This document shows positions 51,096-59,349 of a stretch of 64,000 nt of DNA, in pieces. The position numbers and the translations under genes are program-made. Positions within the stretch are counted from its first letter, which is position 1. Every line of letters begins with the position of its first letter. The DNA is from Clostridiales bacterium 38-18 (GTDB taxonomy: Bacteria; Bacillota; Clostridia; Peptostreptococcales; Acidaminobacteraceae). The notes under the pieces were generated by a model. It was not told the DNA's origin and did not search any database. It saw only the letters and a program-made list of their open reading frames with translations. Location: the NCBI GenBank assembly GCA_001897605.1, contig MKTL01000007.1:1-64000 (forward strand), written 5' to 3'.

Positions 51096-52216
51096 TGATG
51101 ATACTGGGTGAGGATGGCAAAGAACTTAAAACAGGATATACCACAGGTAGCTGTGCAACCGCAGGCGCACTTGCAGCGATGCTACTCTTGACAGAACAAA
51201 TGGATGTGCCTGCTGTTGCCATAACTTTACCTTCAGGAGATGCATTGCAAATTCCTGTTGAAGAAACAAGACAGCTATCGCAAAGCTCTGCGATGGCAAG
51301 AATCATAAAGGATGCAGGGGAAGATGCGGATGTCACCCATGGACTCGACATTATTGTTACTGTTACACTTGACCCTGCAAATCAAATGCCGCCCTATGAG
51401 GAAGTCGTTATCAGAGGTGGTAAAGGGGTTGGCACCGTCACGAAGACTGGGCTGCAAATTGCACCTGGTGAAGCAGCGATTAATCCAGTTCCAAGACAAA
51501 TGATTGGTGCTCATGTTAGACGGTATTTACCTGAGGGGATGGTGGCTACGGTTACGGTATCTGTTCCAGAGGGGGAAAAGGTGGCAAAGAAAACCTTTAA
51601 TCCACGACTAGGGATAGAAGGTGGTATATCCATTATCGGCACTTCAGGGATCGTTCGACCAATGAGCGATGACGCCTATAAAGCAACGATTCATACAGAG
51701 TTGAAACAAAAGAGAGCATTGGGTGAAACCACTGTGATTTTGGTACCGGGCTTACATGGTGAAAAATATGCGCAAGGCTTGGGCTATGAATCTAGACAAG
51801 TGGTGCATATGGGGAACTTCATTGGCTTCAGCATACAGTCTGCTGAGAAACTGGGCTTTGAAAAAATGCTCTTAATAGGACACTCAGGTAAGCTGATGAA
51901 GGTAGCAGGTGGCATTTTTAATACGCACAGTCGTGTGGCAGACGCAAAAGCAGAAATATTAATTACTGAACTTGCGCTTATGTCAGCCCCACTCAGTTTA
52001 ATTGAGGCAGTTTTGATGGCGAATACAACGGATGAGATGAGTGCTTTGCTTGAGGCGACAGTCTATTTTTCAGCATTTCAAAATCTGACGGAAAAAGCGA
52101 AAGCAAAGGTTAAAAATCAGCTCTTAGAAGAGACTCAGGTCGATATCGTCATCTATAGTATGCCGGGTAAAATACTGGGCGATACACGTGAAAAGAATGG
52201 TGAGACAAATTTATGA
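51095..52216 (+). CDS. cbiD: Cobalt-precorrin-5B C1-methyltransferase
   Basis: The 373-aa protein begins KTGYTTGSCATAGALAAM, the hallmark of CbiD, followed by GGKGVGTVTKTGLQ and the GTSGIVRPMSDDAYK segment. CbiD methylates C1 in the anaerobic route only, which supports an oxygen-independent pathway. It overlaps both neighbours by one to four bases. Confidence 0.95.
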   Translation: MMILGEDGKELKTGYTTGSCATAGALAAMLLLTEQMDVPAVAITLPSGDALQIPVEETRQLSQSSAMARIIKDAGEDADVTHGLDIIVTVTLDPANQMPPYEEVVIRGGKGVGTVTKTGLQIAPGEAAINPVPRQMIGAHVRRYLPEGMVATVTVSVPEGEKVAKKTFNPRLGIEGGISIIGTSGIVRPMSDDAYKATIHTELKQKRALGETTVILVPGLHGEKYAQGLGYESRQVVHMGNFIGFSIQSAEKLGFEKMLLIGHSGKLMKVAGGIFNTHSRVADAKAEILITELALMSAPLSLIEAVLMANTTDEMSALLEATVYFSAFQNLTEKAKAKVKNQLLEETQVDIVIYSMPGKILGDTREKNGETNL

Positions 52217-52821
52217 TAGAGATAATTGGAATTGGTCCAGGTGATGAACGCTATCACACGATGGAGGTCAATGAGCGAATAAAAGCTTCAGAGTATGTCA
52301 TAGGTACAGAAAGACAACTGAAGAGTGTTCATGTCTTAGAAAAAGGGATTCGTTACGATGGCAAACTTGCAACTTTAAAAGCACTTATTGAAACTGGACT
52401 TACGCAGTATGGATGTGTTAGTGTACTAGCCTCTGGCGATCCTAGCTTTTATGGCATCTCAACTTGGATACAAAAGAACTTTGAATCCGAGCAGATCGCA
52501 ATCGTCACTGGAATTAGCAGTCTTCAAATCCTCTTTGGTAAGCTAGGTCTACCGATGCACGACGTATTTTTAACCAGCTTACATGGTCGAGAACCAAACT
52601 GGGAGCTTTGGACAAAACTACCTAAAGTAGGTCTTTTAACCGATCGGGTACAGACGCCAGCGGTTATTGCAAGGACTTTGCTAGACAGAGGGCTCAATCC
52701 CAAAATGGTAGTAGGTGAGTGGTTGACGTATCCAGAGGAAAAAATTGAGATGGGTTTCGCGGATGATTTTTTAGAGCGTCAATACGAATTTTGTGTGGTG
52801 GTGATCGATTTTGAAGGATGA
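52213..52821 (+). CDS. cbiE: Cobalt-precorrin-7 C5-methyltransferase
   Basis: The 202-aa SAM-dependent enzyme has the tetrapyrrole methylase start IIGIGPGDERYHT and LASGDPSFYGIS. CbiE methylates C5 and works with CbiT; in some bacteria the two are fused as CobL. Here they are separate but overlapping (TTG of cbiT inside the end). Confidence 0.93.
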   Translation: MIEIIGIGPGDERYHTMEVNERIKASEYVIGTERQLKSVHVLEKGIRYDGKLATLKALIETGLTQYGCVSVLASGDPSFYGISTWIQKNFESEQIAIVTGISSLQILFGKLGLPMHDVFLTSLHGREPNWELWTKLPKVGLLTDRVQTPAVIARTLLDRGLNPKMVVGEWLTYPEEKIEMGFADDFLERQYEFCVVVIDFEG

Positions 52822-53377
52822 AGCATTTATTAGAGGAAAAAACCCTATGACGAAAATGGAAGTCAGAGGGACGATTATCAGTTATCTTGAGCTTGAAAGT
52901 GCGCATTCGGTACTTGAAGTTGGCGCTGGAACCGGTTCGGTTACCATTCAGATGCTAAAGACCAATCCCACTTTGTCCGTGGTGGCGATTGAAAAAACGT
53001 CAGAGGGAACAGAGCTCATTCGCTTAAATGCAGAAAAGCATGGCGTTACTCTAGAGATACTGGAAGGCGAGGCAAGTACTTTACTTAAAACCGTATCTAA
53101 AAAGTTTGATCGCGTGTATCTCGGTGGCACAGGGCGGTATCTTTCAGAAATTATGGCTGAGATTACCCCAAAGCTTGAAGAAGGGGCCGTCATCGTGTTT
53201 TCGGTGATTACACTTGAGAGCTTAAATGAGATATTTGCTTATGTAAAGGACAACGAGGCCTTCAAGGATCTAGAGGCGAGTCAAATACAGGCGAGTCGAT
53301 TGGAAATGTTGGGGAGCTATCATTATTTTAAACCGCTCAACCCGTGTTACGTCATCAAGGTTACGTACGGTTCGTAA
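52811..53377 (+). CDS. cbiT: Cobalt-precorrin-6B C15-methyltransferase (decarboxylating)
   Basis: The 188-aa Rossmann methyltransferase has the SAM loop VLEVGAGTGSVTIQM and the family start IRGKNPMTKMEVR. The start is TTG 52811, kept because FIRGKNPMTK is the conserved CbiT N-terminus and the next ATG would cut it. It methylates C15 and removes the C12 acetate carboxyl. Confidence 0.93.
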   Translation: MKDEAFIRGKNPMTKMEVRGTIISYLELESAHSVLEVGAGTGSVTIQMLKTNPTLSVVAIEKTSEGTELIRLNAEKHGVTLEILEGEASTLLKTVSKKFDRVYLGGTGRYLSEIMAEITPKLEEGAVIVFSVITLESLNEIFAYVKDNEAFKDLEASQIQASRLEMLGSYHYFKPLNPCYVIKVTYGS

Positions 53378-53381
53378 CACA

Positions 53382-53392
53382 GTTGGTATAAT
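53382..53392 (+). promoter_or_regulatory. Possible internal promoter before cbiL
   Basis: GTTGGTATAAT (53382-53392) is an extended -10 in the 64-base gap between cbiT and cbiL; no good -35 is seen. The same extended box is used at 5421 and 9333. Confidence 0.45.
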
Positions 53393-53441
53393 TGTTATAG
53401 ATTTAACTTATTATCACAAATTTGCTTAAGAGGAGATAGAA

Positions 53442-54137
53442 ATGGCAAAATTGATCGGTATTGGTGTCGGCCCAGGAGATCCTGAGCTTTTGACCCTAAA
53501 AGCGATTAAAGCTTTAAAAGAAATAGATATTTTACTTTTACCTACTGGACGAGCTGGTGGGGAAAGTGAAGCATACGGGATTGCTTGTAATTATATACCT
53601 GAGCAGGTCACGCAGATTAAGAGACATTTTCCGATGACCTCAAATACGGTTGAAATGCTTGGGGCGATACAAGAAATTGCGGCAGAGATCATTCCGATGA
53701 TTCAGGCTGGTAAAACCATAGGGTTTATTACCTTGGGCGATCCTATGTTGTATAGTACCTATGGCTACTTGAAAAAGTTTGTAGAGTTAGAATGTGAAGT
53801 AGCGACCATACCGGGGATTATGTCGTTTGGCGCAATCGCCTCTGGTACCAACCATATTTTATGTGAAGGGGATACGCCGCTGGTGGTTTACCCTTGTACA
53901 GATGATTTATCGAGATTGGATGCGCTCTTAGCCATTGGCAGTGCGCTGGTTTTGATGAAGGTGTTTAGACAGTTTGAAGGGGTGAAGGCGAAGTTAATCG
54001 CAAATGGTTTAGCGGATAGTTGCGTCATCGCATCTAATTACGGCAAGCCAAATGAAGTGCTTTATCGATCACTTGAGGATGTAAATCCTGAAAACTTGAG
54101 CTATTTCACGACGATCTTAGTCAACCCTAAAGCTTAG
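53442..54137 (+). CDS. cbiL: Cobalt-precorrin-2 C20-methyltransferase
   Basis: The 231-aa enzyme begins [18 protein letters not shown] (the precorrin methylase P-rich loop), with GFITLGDPMLYSTYGY and IPGIMSFGAIA. It adds the C20 methyl that is later lost on ring contraction. AGGAGATAGAA precedes ATG. Confidence 0.94.
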   Translation: MAKLIGIGVGPGDPELLTLKAIKALKEIDILLLPTGRAGGESEAYGIACNYIPEQVTQIKRHFPMTSNTVEMLGAIQEIAAEIIPMIQAGKTIGFITLGDPMLYSTYGYLKKFVELECEVATIPGIMSFGAIASGTNHILCEGDTPLVVYPCTDDLSRLDALLAIGSALVLMKVFRQFEGVKAKLIANGLADSCVIASNYGKPNEVLYRSLEDVNPENLSYFTTILVNPKA

Positions 54138-54231
54138 TGAATCGAAAACATTTTAAATCGAAGCATAGTGAATCGAAAGGATTGTAATCGAAAGTATAAT
54201 CATCGACAACGTTTAAATAAAGGAGAAAAAG
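54138..54231 (+). repeat. Degenerate ATCGAA repeats in the cbiL-cbiF gap
   Basis: GTGAATCGAAA, AAATCGAAG, GTGAATCGAAA and TAATCGAAA occur at roughly 15-25-base steps in this 94-base gap, ahead of the cbiF ribosome site (AAAGGAGAAAAAG). No gene or terminator is seen. Confidence 0.5.
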
Positions 54232-54981
54232 ATGAAGGTTAAATTTGTAGGTGCAGGTCCTGGGGATCCTGAGTTATTGACGATAAAAGGACATCGTGCG
54301 TTAAGTGAAGCGGATACAGTGATCTATGCAGGGTCATTGGTGAATCCAGAGCTTTTGAAATATTGTAAATCAGGCTGTGAGATCTATAACAGTGCAGTCA
54401 TGAATCTAGAAGAAATCATTGAGGTCTGCCATAGAGACACAAAAGCTGGGCTATCCGTCGTACGCTTGCATACCGGTGATTTCTCAATTTACGGTTCTTT
54501 AAGAGAGCAAATTGAAGCACTCAACGCACTCGATATCTCATATGAACTGATTCCTGGTGTAAGTAGTTTCCTTGGCGCTGCATCGGCTCTAGAAATCGAG
54601 TATACGGTACCAGAGATTTCTCAAAGCTTAATCATTACGCGTATGGAAGGAAGAACGCCAGTGCCTGAGCTTGAAAAGCTGTCGTCATTTGCGTCACATC
54701 AAACGTCTATGGCCATCTTTTTATCCTCTGGAATGGTATCGGATGTCATGACAGAATTGGTCAAAGGCGGCTATACTGAAGACACGCCGGTGGCAGTGAT
54801 CTACAAAGCGACATGGCCAGATGAGAAAATCGTGAGAGGGTCAATCGCCGATATTGCAGAGAAGGTCGCTGAGGCTGGTATCTCAAAAACGGCACTCATC
54901 ATCGTCGGCAGATGCTTAGGTTATGAGTTCAATGCATCGAAATTATACGATAAGGCATTTAGCCATGAATTTAGAGCATAA
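54232..54981 (+). CDS. cbiF: Cobalt-precorrin-4 C11-methyltransferase
   Basis: The 249-aa enzyme has [29 protein letters not shown] and [15 protein letters not shown], all typical of CbiF/CobM. It methylates C11. The next gene, cbiG, starts inside its end. Confidence 0.95.
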   Translation: MKVKFVGAGPGDPELLTIKGHRALSEADTVIYAGSLVNPELLKYCKSGCEIYNSAVMNLEEIIEVCHRDTKAGLSVVRLHTGDFSIYGSLREQIEALNALDISYELIPGVSSFLGAASALEIEYTVPEISQSLIITRMEGRTPVPELEKLSSFASHQTSMAIFLSSGMVSDVMTELVKGGYTEDTPVAVIYKATWPDEKIVRGSIADIAEKVAEAGISKTALIIVGRCLGYEFNASKLYDKAFSHEFRA

Positions 54982-56011
54982 ATGGTATTTGATTGCCTAC
55001 ACGACTGATGGCAATCGTCTTTTGGATCAGTTGACTGGATTACTGGAACCAGCCGTCATCGTTAGGTACGATAAATCAGAAACCACAACCTCTGCCTTTT
55101 ACAAACGGGCTTTTTCTGAAAAGTGTCAAGTGAGTCTCGTTGCAGTTGGCGCATTAGGGATTGCTATACGATCGATGTCTCCTTATGTTAAGGACAAGCT
55201 AACTGATCCGGCGGTGATCGTTATCGACGATCAAGGAAAGTTCGTCATCTCTGCTTTATCAGGGCATGCAGGTGGTGCAAACCATCTTTGTGAGTCACTG
55301 TCTGTAAAGCTAAAGGGAGTTGGTTTTGAAGCCACAGCGGTAATTACTACTGCTTCTGATATCAGAGGCGTTGAAGGCATTGAATCGGTCCTAACAGAAT
55401 TCTATGTGCCATTAAATAATTATCGAAAAGTGCTGAAGACGGTTAATATGCACATTGCCGAAGGTGGTCAGGTGGAAATCCTGTTTGATCCTTGGCTTTG
55501 CGAAAATAAAAGCAATCAAAGAATTTTAGGCAATTCCACTGCTACGTCAAAGCTTAGGCTGGCAATCGCACTTAGAAACCCGTGCTACTGGCTTGATGAG
55601 AGGGCGAATAACGCTTTAGATCATGTATTTTATAGCCGTTCTTTAGTGGTGGGTACGGGAAGTAAAAGGGATTTAGATGAAACGCTTTATGAAAGTGCTT
55701 TTCTAGAAGTTCTAAGAGGTCTTGGCGTTGCGATAGAATCCGTGAAGACGCTATCTTCTATCACTTTAAAAGCAGAAGAGGCATGTATGCTGAAGGTTGC
55801 TTCTAAATATGCAGATCAGTTTGTCTGTCATGGCGTAGAACAGCTTTCAAAACTAGAAGGTTTATTCGAAGGATCTACGTTTGTAAAGGCAAATGTGGGG
55901 GTTACAGCGGTGGCAGGTCCTTCTGCCTATATTTTGACACAAGATGAAATGAGTTTTACCAGATATAAAAAAACAGGGTGCACTTTTGCACTAGGGAGGC
56001 TAATTAGATGA
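54965..56011 (+). CDS. cbiG: Cobalt-precorrin-5A hydrolase
   Basis: The 348-aa protein has the CbiG core and C-terminal domains: [41 protein letters not shown] and [12 protein letters not shown]. It opens the delta-lactone and releases acetaldehyde in the anaerobic pathway. ATG 54965 lies within the cbiF end; the longer frame is cbiF shadow. A weak ribosome site suggests coupling. Confidence 0.92.
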   Translation: MNLEHKWYLIAYTTDGNRLLDQLTGLLEPAVIVRYDKSETTTSAFYKRAFSEKCQVSLVAVGALGIAIRSMSPYVKDKLTDPAVIVIDDQGKFVISALSGHAGGANHLCESLSVKLKGVGFEATAVITTASDIRGVEGIESVLTEFYVPLNNYRKVLKTVNMHIAEGGQVEILFDPWLCENKSNQRILGNSTATSKLRLAIALRNPCYWLDERANNALDHVFYSRSLVVGTGSKRDLDETLYESAFLEVLRGLGVAIESVKTLSSITLKAEEACMLKVASKYADQFVCHGVEQLSKLEGLFEGSTFVKANVGVTAVAGPSAYILTQDEMSFTRYKKTGCTFALGRLIR

Positions 56012-56724
56012 TAAAAGTAGTGGGGATTGGCCCTGGCGCACGTGAGCATATGACCTATGCAGCTGTAGAAGCAATTAAAAGCTGTGATGTGGTCGTTGGT
56101 TATAAAACCTATATTGACTTAATAAAAGAATTTATCGACGAACAAGAGGTAATCGTCAATGGCATGAGAGGCGAGGTTGAGCGCTGTAAGGAAGCCGTTG
56201 CACAGTCCTTAAAGGGTAAGACAGTTTGCGTCATCTCAAGTGGAGATGCTGGTGTTTATGGTATGGCGGGTTTGATCTATGAGCTTGTTCCTGAAGGTCA
56301 TGCGGTTGAGGTCATCCCAGGCGTCACTGCTTCAACTGCTGGCGCAGCAATCTTAGGCGCACCTTTGATGCACGATTTTTGCCATATTAGCTTAAGCGAT
56401 TTGATGACGCCACTTGAAACGATTTATAACCGTGTTAAAGCAGCGGCGGCTTCTGATTTTGTGATCTGTCTGTATAATCCAAAGAGCCATGGCAGACCAG
56501 AATATATCAATGAAGCCCTTTCGATGATAATGAGCTACCAAGGTACGAATCTATGGGTAGGCCTTGCGAAGGATGTTGGACGTGAGGGCGAACGCACCAT
56601 CATAAGCAAAATTGATGAAGTGGATTACGATTTAATCGATATGACGACAGTGGTAATCGTCGGCAATTCAAATACGAGGAACATCGGTGGTAAAATGATC
56701 ACGCCAAGAGGCTACACCTTATGA
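56008..56724 (+). CDS. cbiH: Cobalt-precorrin-3B C17-methyltransferase
   Basis: The 238-aa enzyme has [34 protein letters not shown] and VIPGVTASTAGAAILGAP, the CbiH/CobJ pattern. It methylates C17 and drives ring contraction. It overlaps cbiG and cbiJ by four bases each. No fused extra iron-sulfur domain is present. Confidence 0.95.
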   Translation: MIKVVGIGPGAREHMTYAAVEAIKSCDVVVGYKTYIDLIKEFIDEQEVIVNGMRGEVERCKEAVAQSLKGKTVCVISSGDAGVYGMAGLIYELVPEGHAVEVIPGVTASTAGAAILGAPLMHDFCHISLSDLMTPLETIYNRVKAAAASDFVICLYNPKSHGRPEYINEALSMIMSYQGTNLWVGLAKDVGREGERTIISKIDEVDYDLIDMTTVVIVGNSNTRNIGGKMITPRGYTL

Positions 56725-57548
56725 TTCTCATCTTAGGTGGGACACATGAAGGTGCAATTTTATGTAAGCGACTAGATGATGTGGGTATCGCCTATCACCT
56801 CTCTGTTGCCACTGAGCTTGGTCGCTCGGTGTATGGCGACTTGAAAGGCATCGTCACTCAGCAGAGATTCACGGATGAGGGATTAGCTGATTATATCAAA
56901 GCCAATCAGATAGAGCAGGTGCTTGATCTAACACATCCACATGCCAAAGTAGTGACCGAAATAGCGAGAAGGGTTTGTGCGTCTTTAGATACGAATTACA
57001 TGAGATATGAAAGACCGATGAACACCTTTAAAGATGCGATTCCAGAAAACGTGTGGGTCGTCACTTCTGTTGAGGCTGCGATCCAGCAGATTCTCAGGTC
57101 AGAAGCTGGCAATATCCTTATGACAGGTACAAAACACATCGCAGATTTTATAAAGGTATTTGGTAAAGCACCCTGTTATTTTAGGGTGATGCCAAGTCTT
57201 TACTCTATGACCGTTTGCGATCAAGAGGGTGTCGATCTCGATCATATATTTGGCATAAAAGCACCTTGTCCAGTGGCGGTGACAAGAGAGTTAATCGCAT
57301 CCTATGGGATTAAGTACTTTGTATTTAAAGAAAGCGGAATGGGCAGTGCTACTGAAAGTAACATAGAAGCGGTTAAAGGCTCAGATGTGATCGGGATTTT
57401 AATCAGAAGTGATGAAGGTGTAGCTGTTAATACGGCTCAATCAGAAACGGAAATTTCAATACCATCCTTAGAATTAGCACCGAAAAAAACACAACGAGAT
57501 GTACAGTCTGACCTAGAGGCAATCTTCCAAGCGGTCATCTCTCGATAG
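56721..57548 (+). CDS. cbiJ: Cobalt-precorrin-6A reductase
   Basis: The 275-aa NAD(P)H-dependent enzyme begins LILGGTHEGAILCKRL and has DLTHPHAKVV, YMRYERPM and NILMTGTKHIADF, all CbiJ/CobK hallmarks. It reduces a corrin double bond. It is the last cbi gene before a 93-base gap and hemA. Confidence 0.94.
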   Translation: MILILGGTHEGAILCKRLDDVGIAYHLSVATELGRSVYGDLKGIVTQQRFTDEGLADYIKANQIEQVLDLTHPHAKVVTEIARRVCASLDTNYMRYERPMNTFKDAIPENVWVVTSVEAAIQQILRSEAGNILMTGTKHIADFIKVFGKAPCYFRVMPSLYSMTVCDQEGVDLDHIFGIKAPCPVAVTRELIASYGIKYFVFKESGMGSATESNIEAVKGSDVIGILIRSDEGVAVNTAQSETEISIPSLELAPKKTQRDVQSDLEAIFQAVISR

Positions 57549-57641
57549 ATCAGTACATCTTTTATAGGTATTCAAGTAGACATTTCAGTCGTTTATAGTT
57601 TTGGTAACGAAAGCGTTATATAGAGCGGTTAAGGGGTAATT

Positions 57642-58874
57642 ATGAAAATCAACGTAGTGGGTATCAATCATGAAACAGCAAGTGTTAGCCAAAGAGAAAT
57701 AATGAGTTCGCTTGCGCTGACGCCCTTGGAAGTTAAAATGGGCACTACAGTAAGTGAAGTCAGTATTTTGGCAACGTGTGGGCGATTCGAAATCTATTTT
57801 ATCGCACCTTCTGAAAGCTATAAAGAAGCACATCGTGCAATAGTTGAGTTGCTTGAAGCACCTTTTAATGGATGTCCGCCAGAATTTTATTGGCATACGC
57901 AGGAGTTTGCGATTGCACATTTGATGCGCGTGGCTTGTGGCTTAGATTCTGCTGTTTTAGGTGAGGATCAAATTCTTGGACAGGTGAAAAATGCGATATC
58001 AGATGCATCTGAATGTGGTGCAGCTGGGAAAATACTAAACAAGGTTTTTCGTGATGCGGTCTCGTTTGCAAAGGCGATTAAAACGGAGCTAAAACTCTCC
58101 GAAAATCCGCTTTCTTTAAGCTATATCGCCATTAAAAAAGCAAGTGAATGTGGCTTTTTAAAGGAATCGGCATCGGTTACCATGGTGGGACTGGGCAAAA
58201 TGGGTGGATTGGCCATCCAATATCTTTTAGACTCTCCCGTACAACTCATCTATGTATCCGTTAGACACCCTGAGCGTTTACCAGATTGGGTATTGGTGCA
58301 CCCTAAAGTGAGAATTGCTACCTTTGAAGAGCGCTATGCCTGCATCTCTAAAAGTCAGATTGTGGTTGCCTCAACGGGTGCGCCGCATACCGTTATTCGC
58401 GAAGAGAGCTTTGAAAAAATGAAAGGTGAGCTACTGTTAATTGACCTTGCAATGCCAAGGGATATCGAAGAAAGCTTAGGCAATCATGATGACGTTACCC
58501 TTTGGAATGTCGATAATTTAAAGGATATCTCCGATGCAAACCTTCAAAGAAGATACGAACTCACACAGAAAATCGTTACGAGGTTAGATGAACAAGCGCT
58601 AAAAACGAAAGCTTGGATCGATGGGCTCGACGTGGATGACATTATTAAAAAATGGCATGAAAGTATTGCCAACATCACGGGTGAAGCGATGAAGAGCATC
58701 GGGCGTAAAAACATCGCCTATACACCGAGAGAAACGGAACTTTTACAAACCCTTTTTGAATCTTCTCTGAAACAAATGATCAAAGCGCCTCTTGAGAGTC
58801 TGAAAAAGATGGAAGATAAGTCTCAAAGAGAAGCGTACATCGGTATGTTGAAGGAGCTATATAACTATGAGTAA
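57642..58874 (+). CDS. hemA: Glutamyl-tRNA reductase
   Basis: The 410-aa NADPH enzyme makes glutamate-1-semialdehyde, the first step of tetrapyrrole synthesis. It has GINHETASVSQRE, the catalytic cysteine in LATCGRFEIY (Cys46), SAVLGEDQILGQVK and the nucleotide loop VGLGKMGGLA. The usual TCNR at the active site reads TCGR here, an Asn-to-Gly change. It sits in the B12 operon after cbiJ. Confidence 0.93.
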   Translation: MKINVVGINHETASVSQREIMSSLALTPLEVKMGTTVSEVSILATCGRFEIYFIAPSESYKEAHRAIVELLEAPFNGCPPEFYWHTQEFAIAHLMRVACGLDSAVLGEDQILGQVKNAISDASECGAAGKILNKVFRDAVSFAKAIKTELKLSENPLSLSYIAIKKASECGFLKESASVTMVGLGKMGGLAIQYLLDSPVQLIYVSVRHPERLPDWVLVHPKVRIATFEERYACISKSQIVVASTGAPHTVIREESFEKMKGELLLIDLAMPRDIEESLGNHDDVTLWNVDNLKDISDANLQRRYELTQKIVTRLDEQALKTKAWIDGLDVDDIIKKWHESIANITGEAMKSIGRKNIAYTPRETELLQTLFESSLKQMIKAPLESLKKMEDKSQREAYIGMLKELYNYE

Positions 58875-59349
58875 TTTTGTGCCTGTGCTACTAAAAGCAG
58901 AGCAACTGAACATACTGATTGTCGGATATGGTCGAATCGGCAGGCGTAAAGCTGAAAAGTATCTTGAGGCAGGGGCAAGTGTGTGCAGTATCGACCCTGA
59001 CCCTAATCAGAATGCGGATTTTGTCATGACATTTGAAACCTATATAAAAACACATGAAGCACATTTCAGTGAGCAGCATATGGTCTATATCTGTACGTCA
59101 AGTACAGAAGCAAACGAAACCGTTATGGGGAGCTGTCAAGCAGCCGCCAAATTATACAACCGAACAGACGCGGGCAATTTGGGTCAGTTTTCTGATATGG
59201 CCTATCTTGAAGCTGAGGATTATCTCATCGCAACGTCGGGTAAAGCCGCTTCGCCACATATGGCTAAATTTCTACGATCATCGTTAAAAGAGTGGCTGTG
59301 TAGTCTTTCTTTTGAAGCAGCTTATAAAGAGTGGAGGAACAGAAAATGA
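58867..59349 (+). CDS. Precorrin-2 dehydrogenase (CysG N-terminal/SirC type)
   Basis: The 160-aa protein has an NAD loop IVGYGRIGRRKAEKYLEAGA and the downstream YNRTDAGNLGQF and ATSGKAASPHMAKFLR segments of the Met8/SirC family. It oxidises precorrin-2 to sirohydrochlorin, the CbiX substrate. It is shorter than typical (about 200 aa) and lacks most of the C-terminal helical region, so it is likely only a dehydrogenase. It overlaps hemA by eight bases. Confidence 0.9.
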   Translation: MSNFVPVLLKAEQLNILIVGYGRIGRRKAEKYLEAGASVCSIDPDPNQNADFVMTFETYIKTHEAHFSEQHMVYICTSSTEANETVMGSCQAAAKLYNRTDAGNLGQFSDMAYLEAEDYLIATSGKAASPHMAKFLRSSLKEWLCSLSFEAAYKEWRNRK

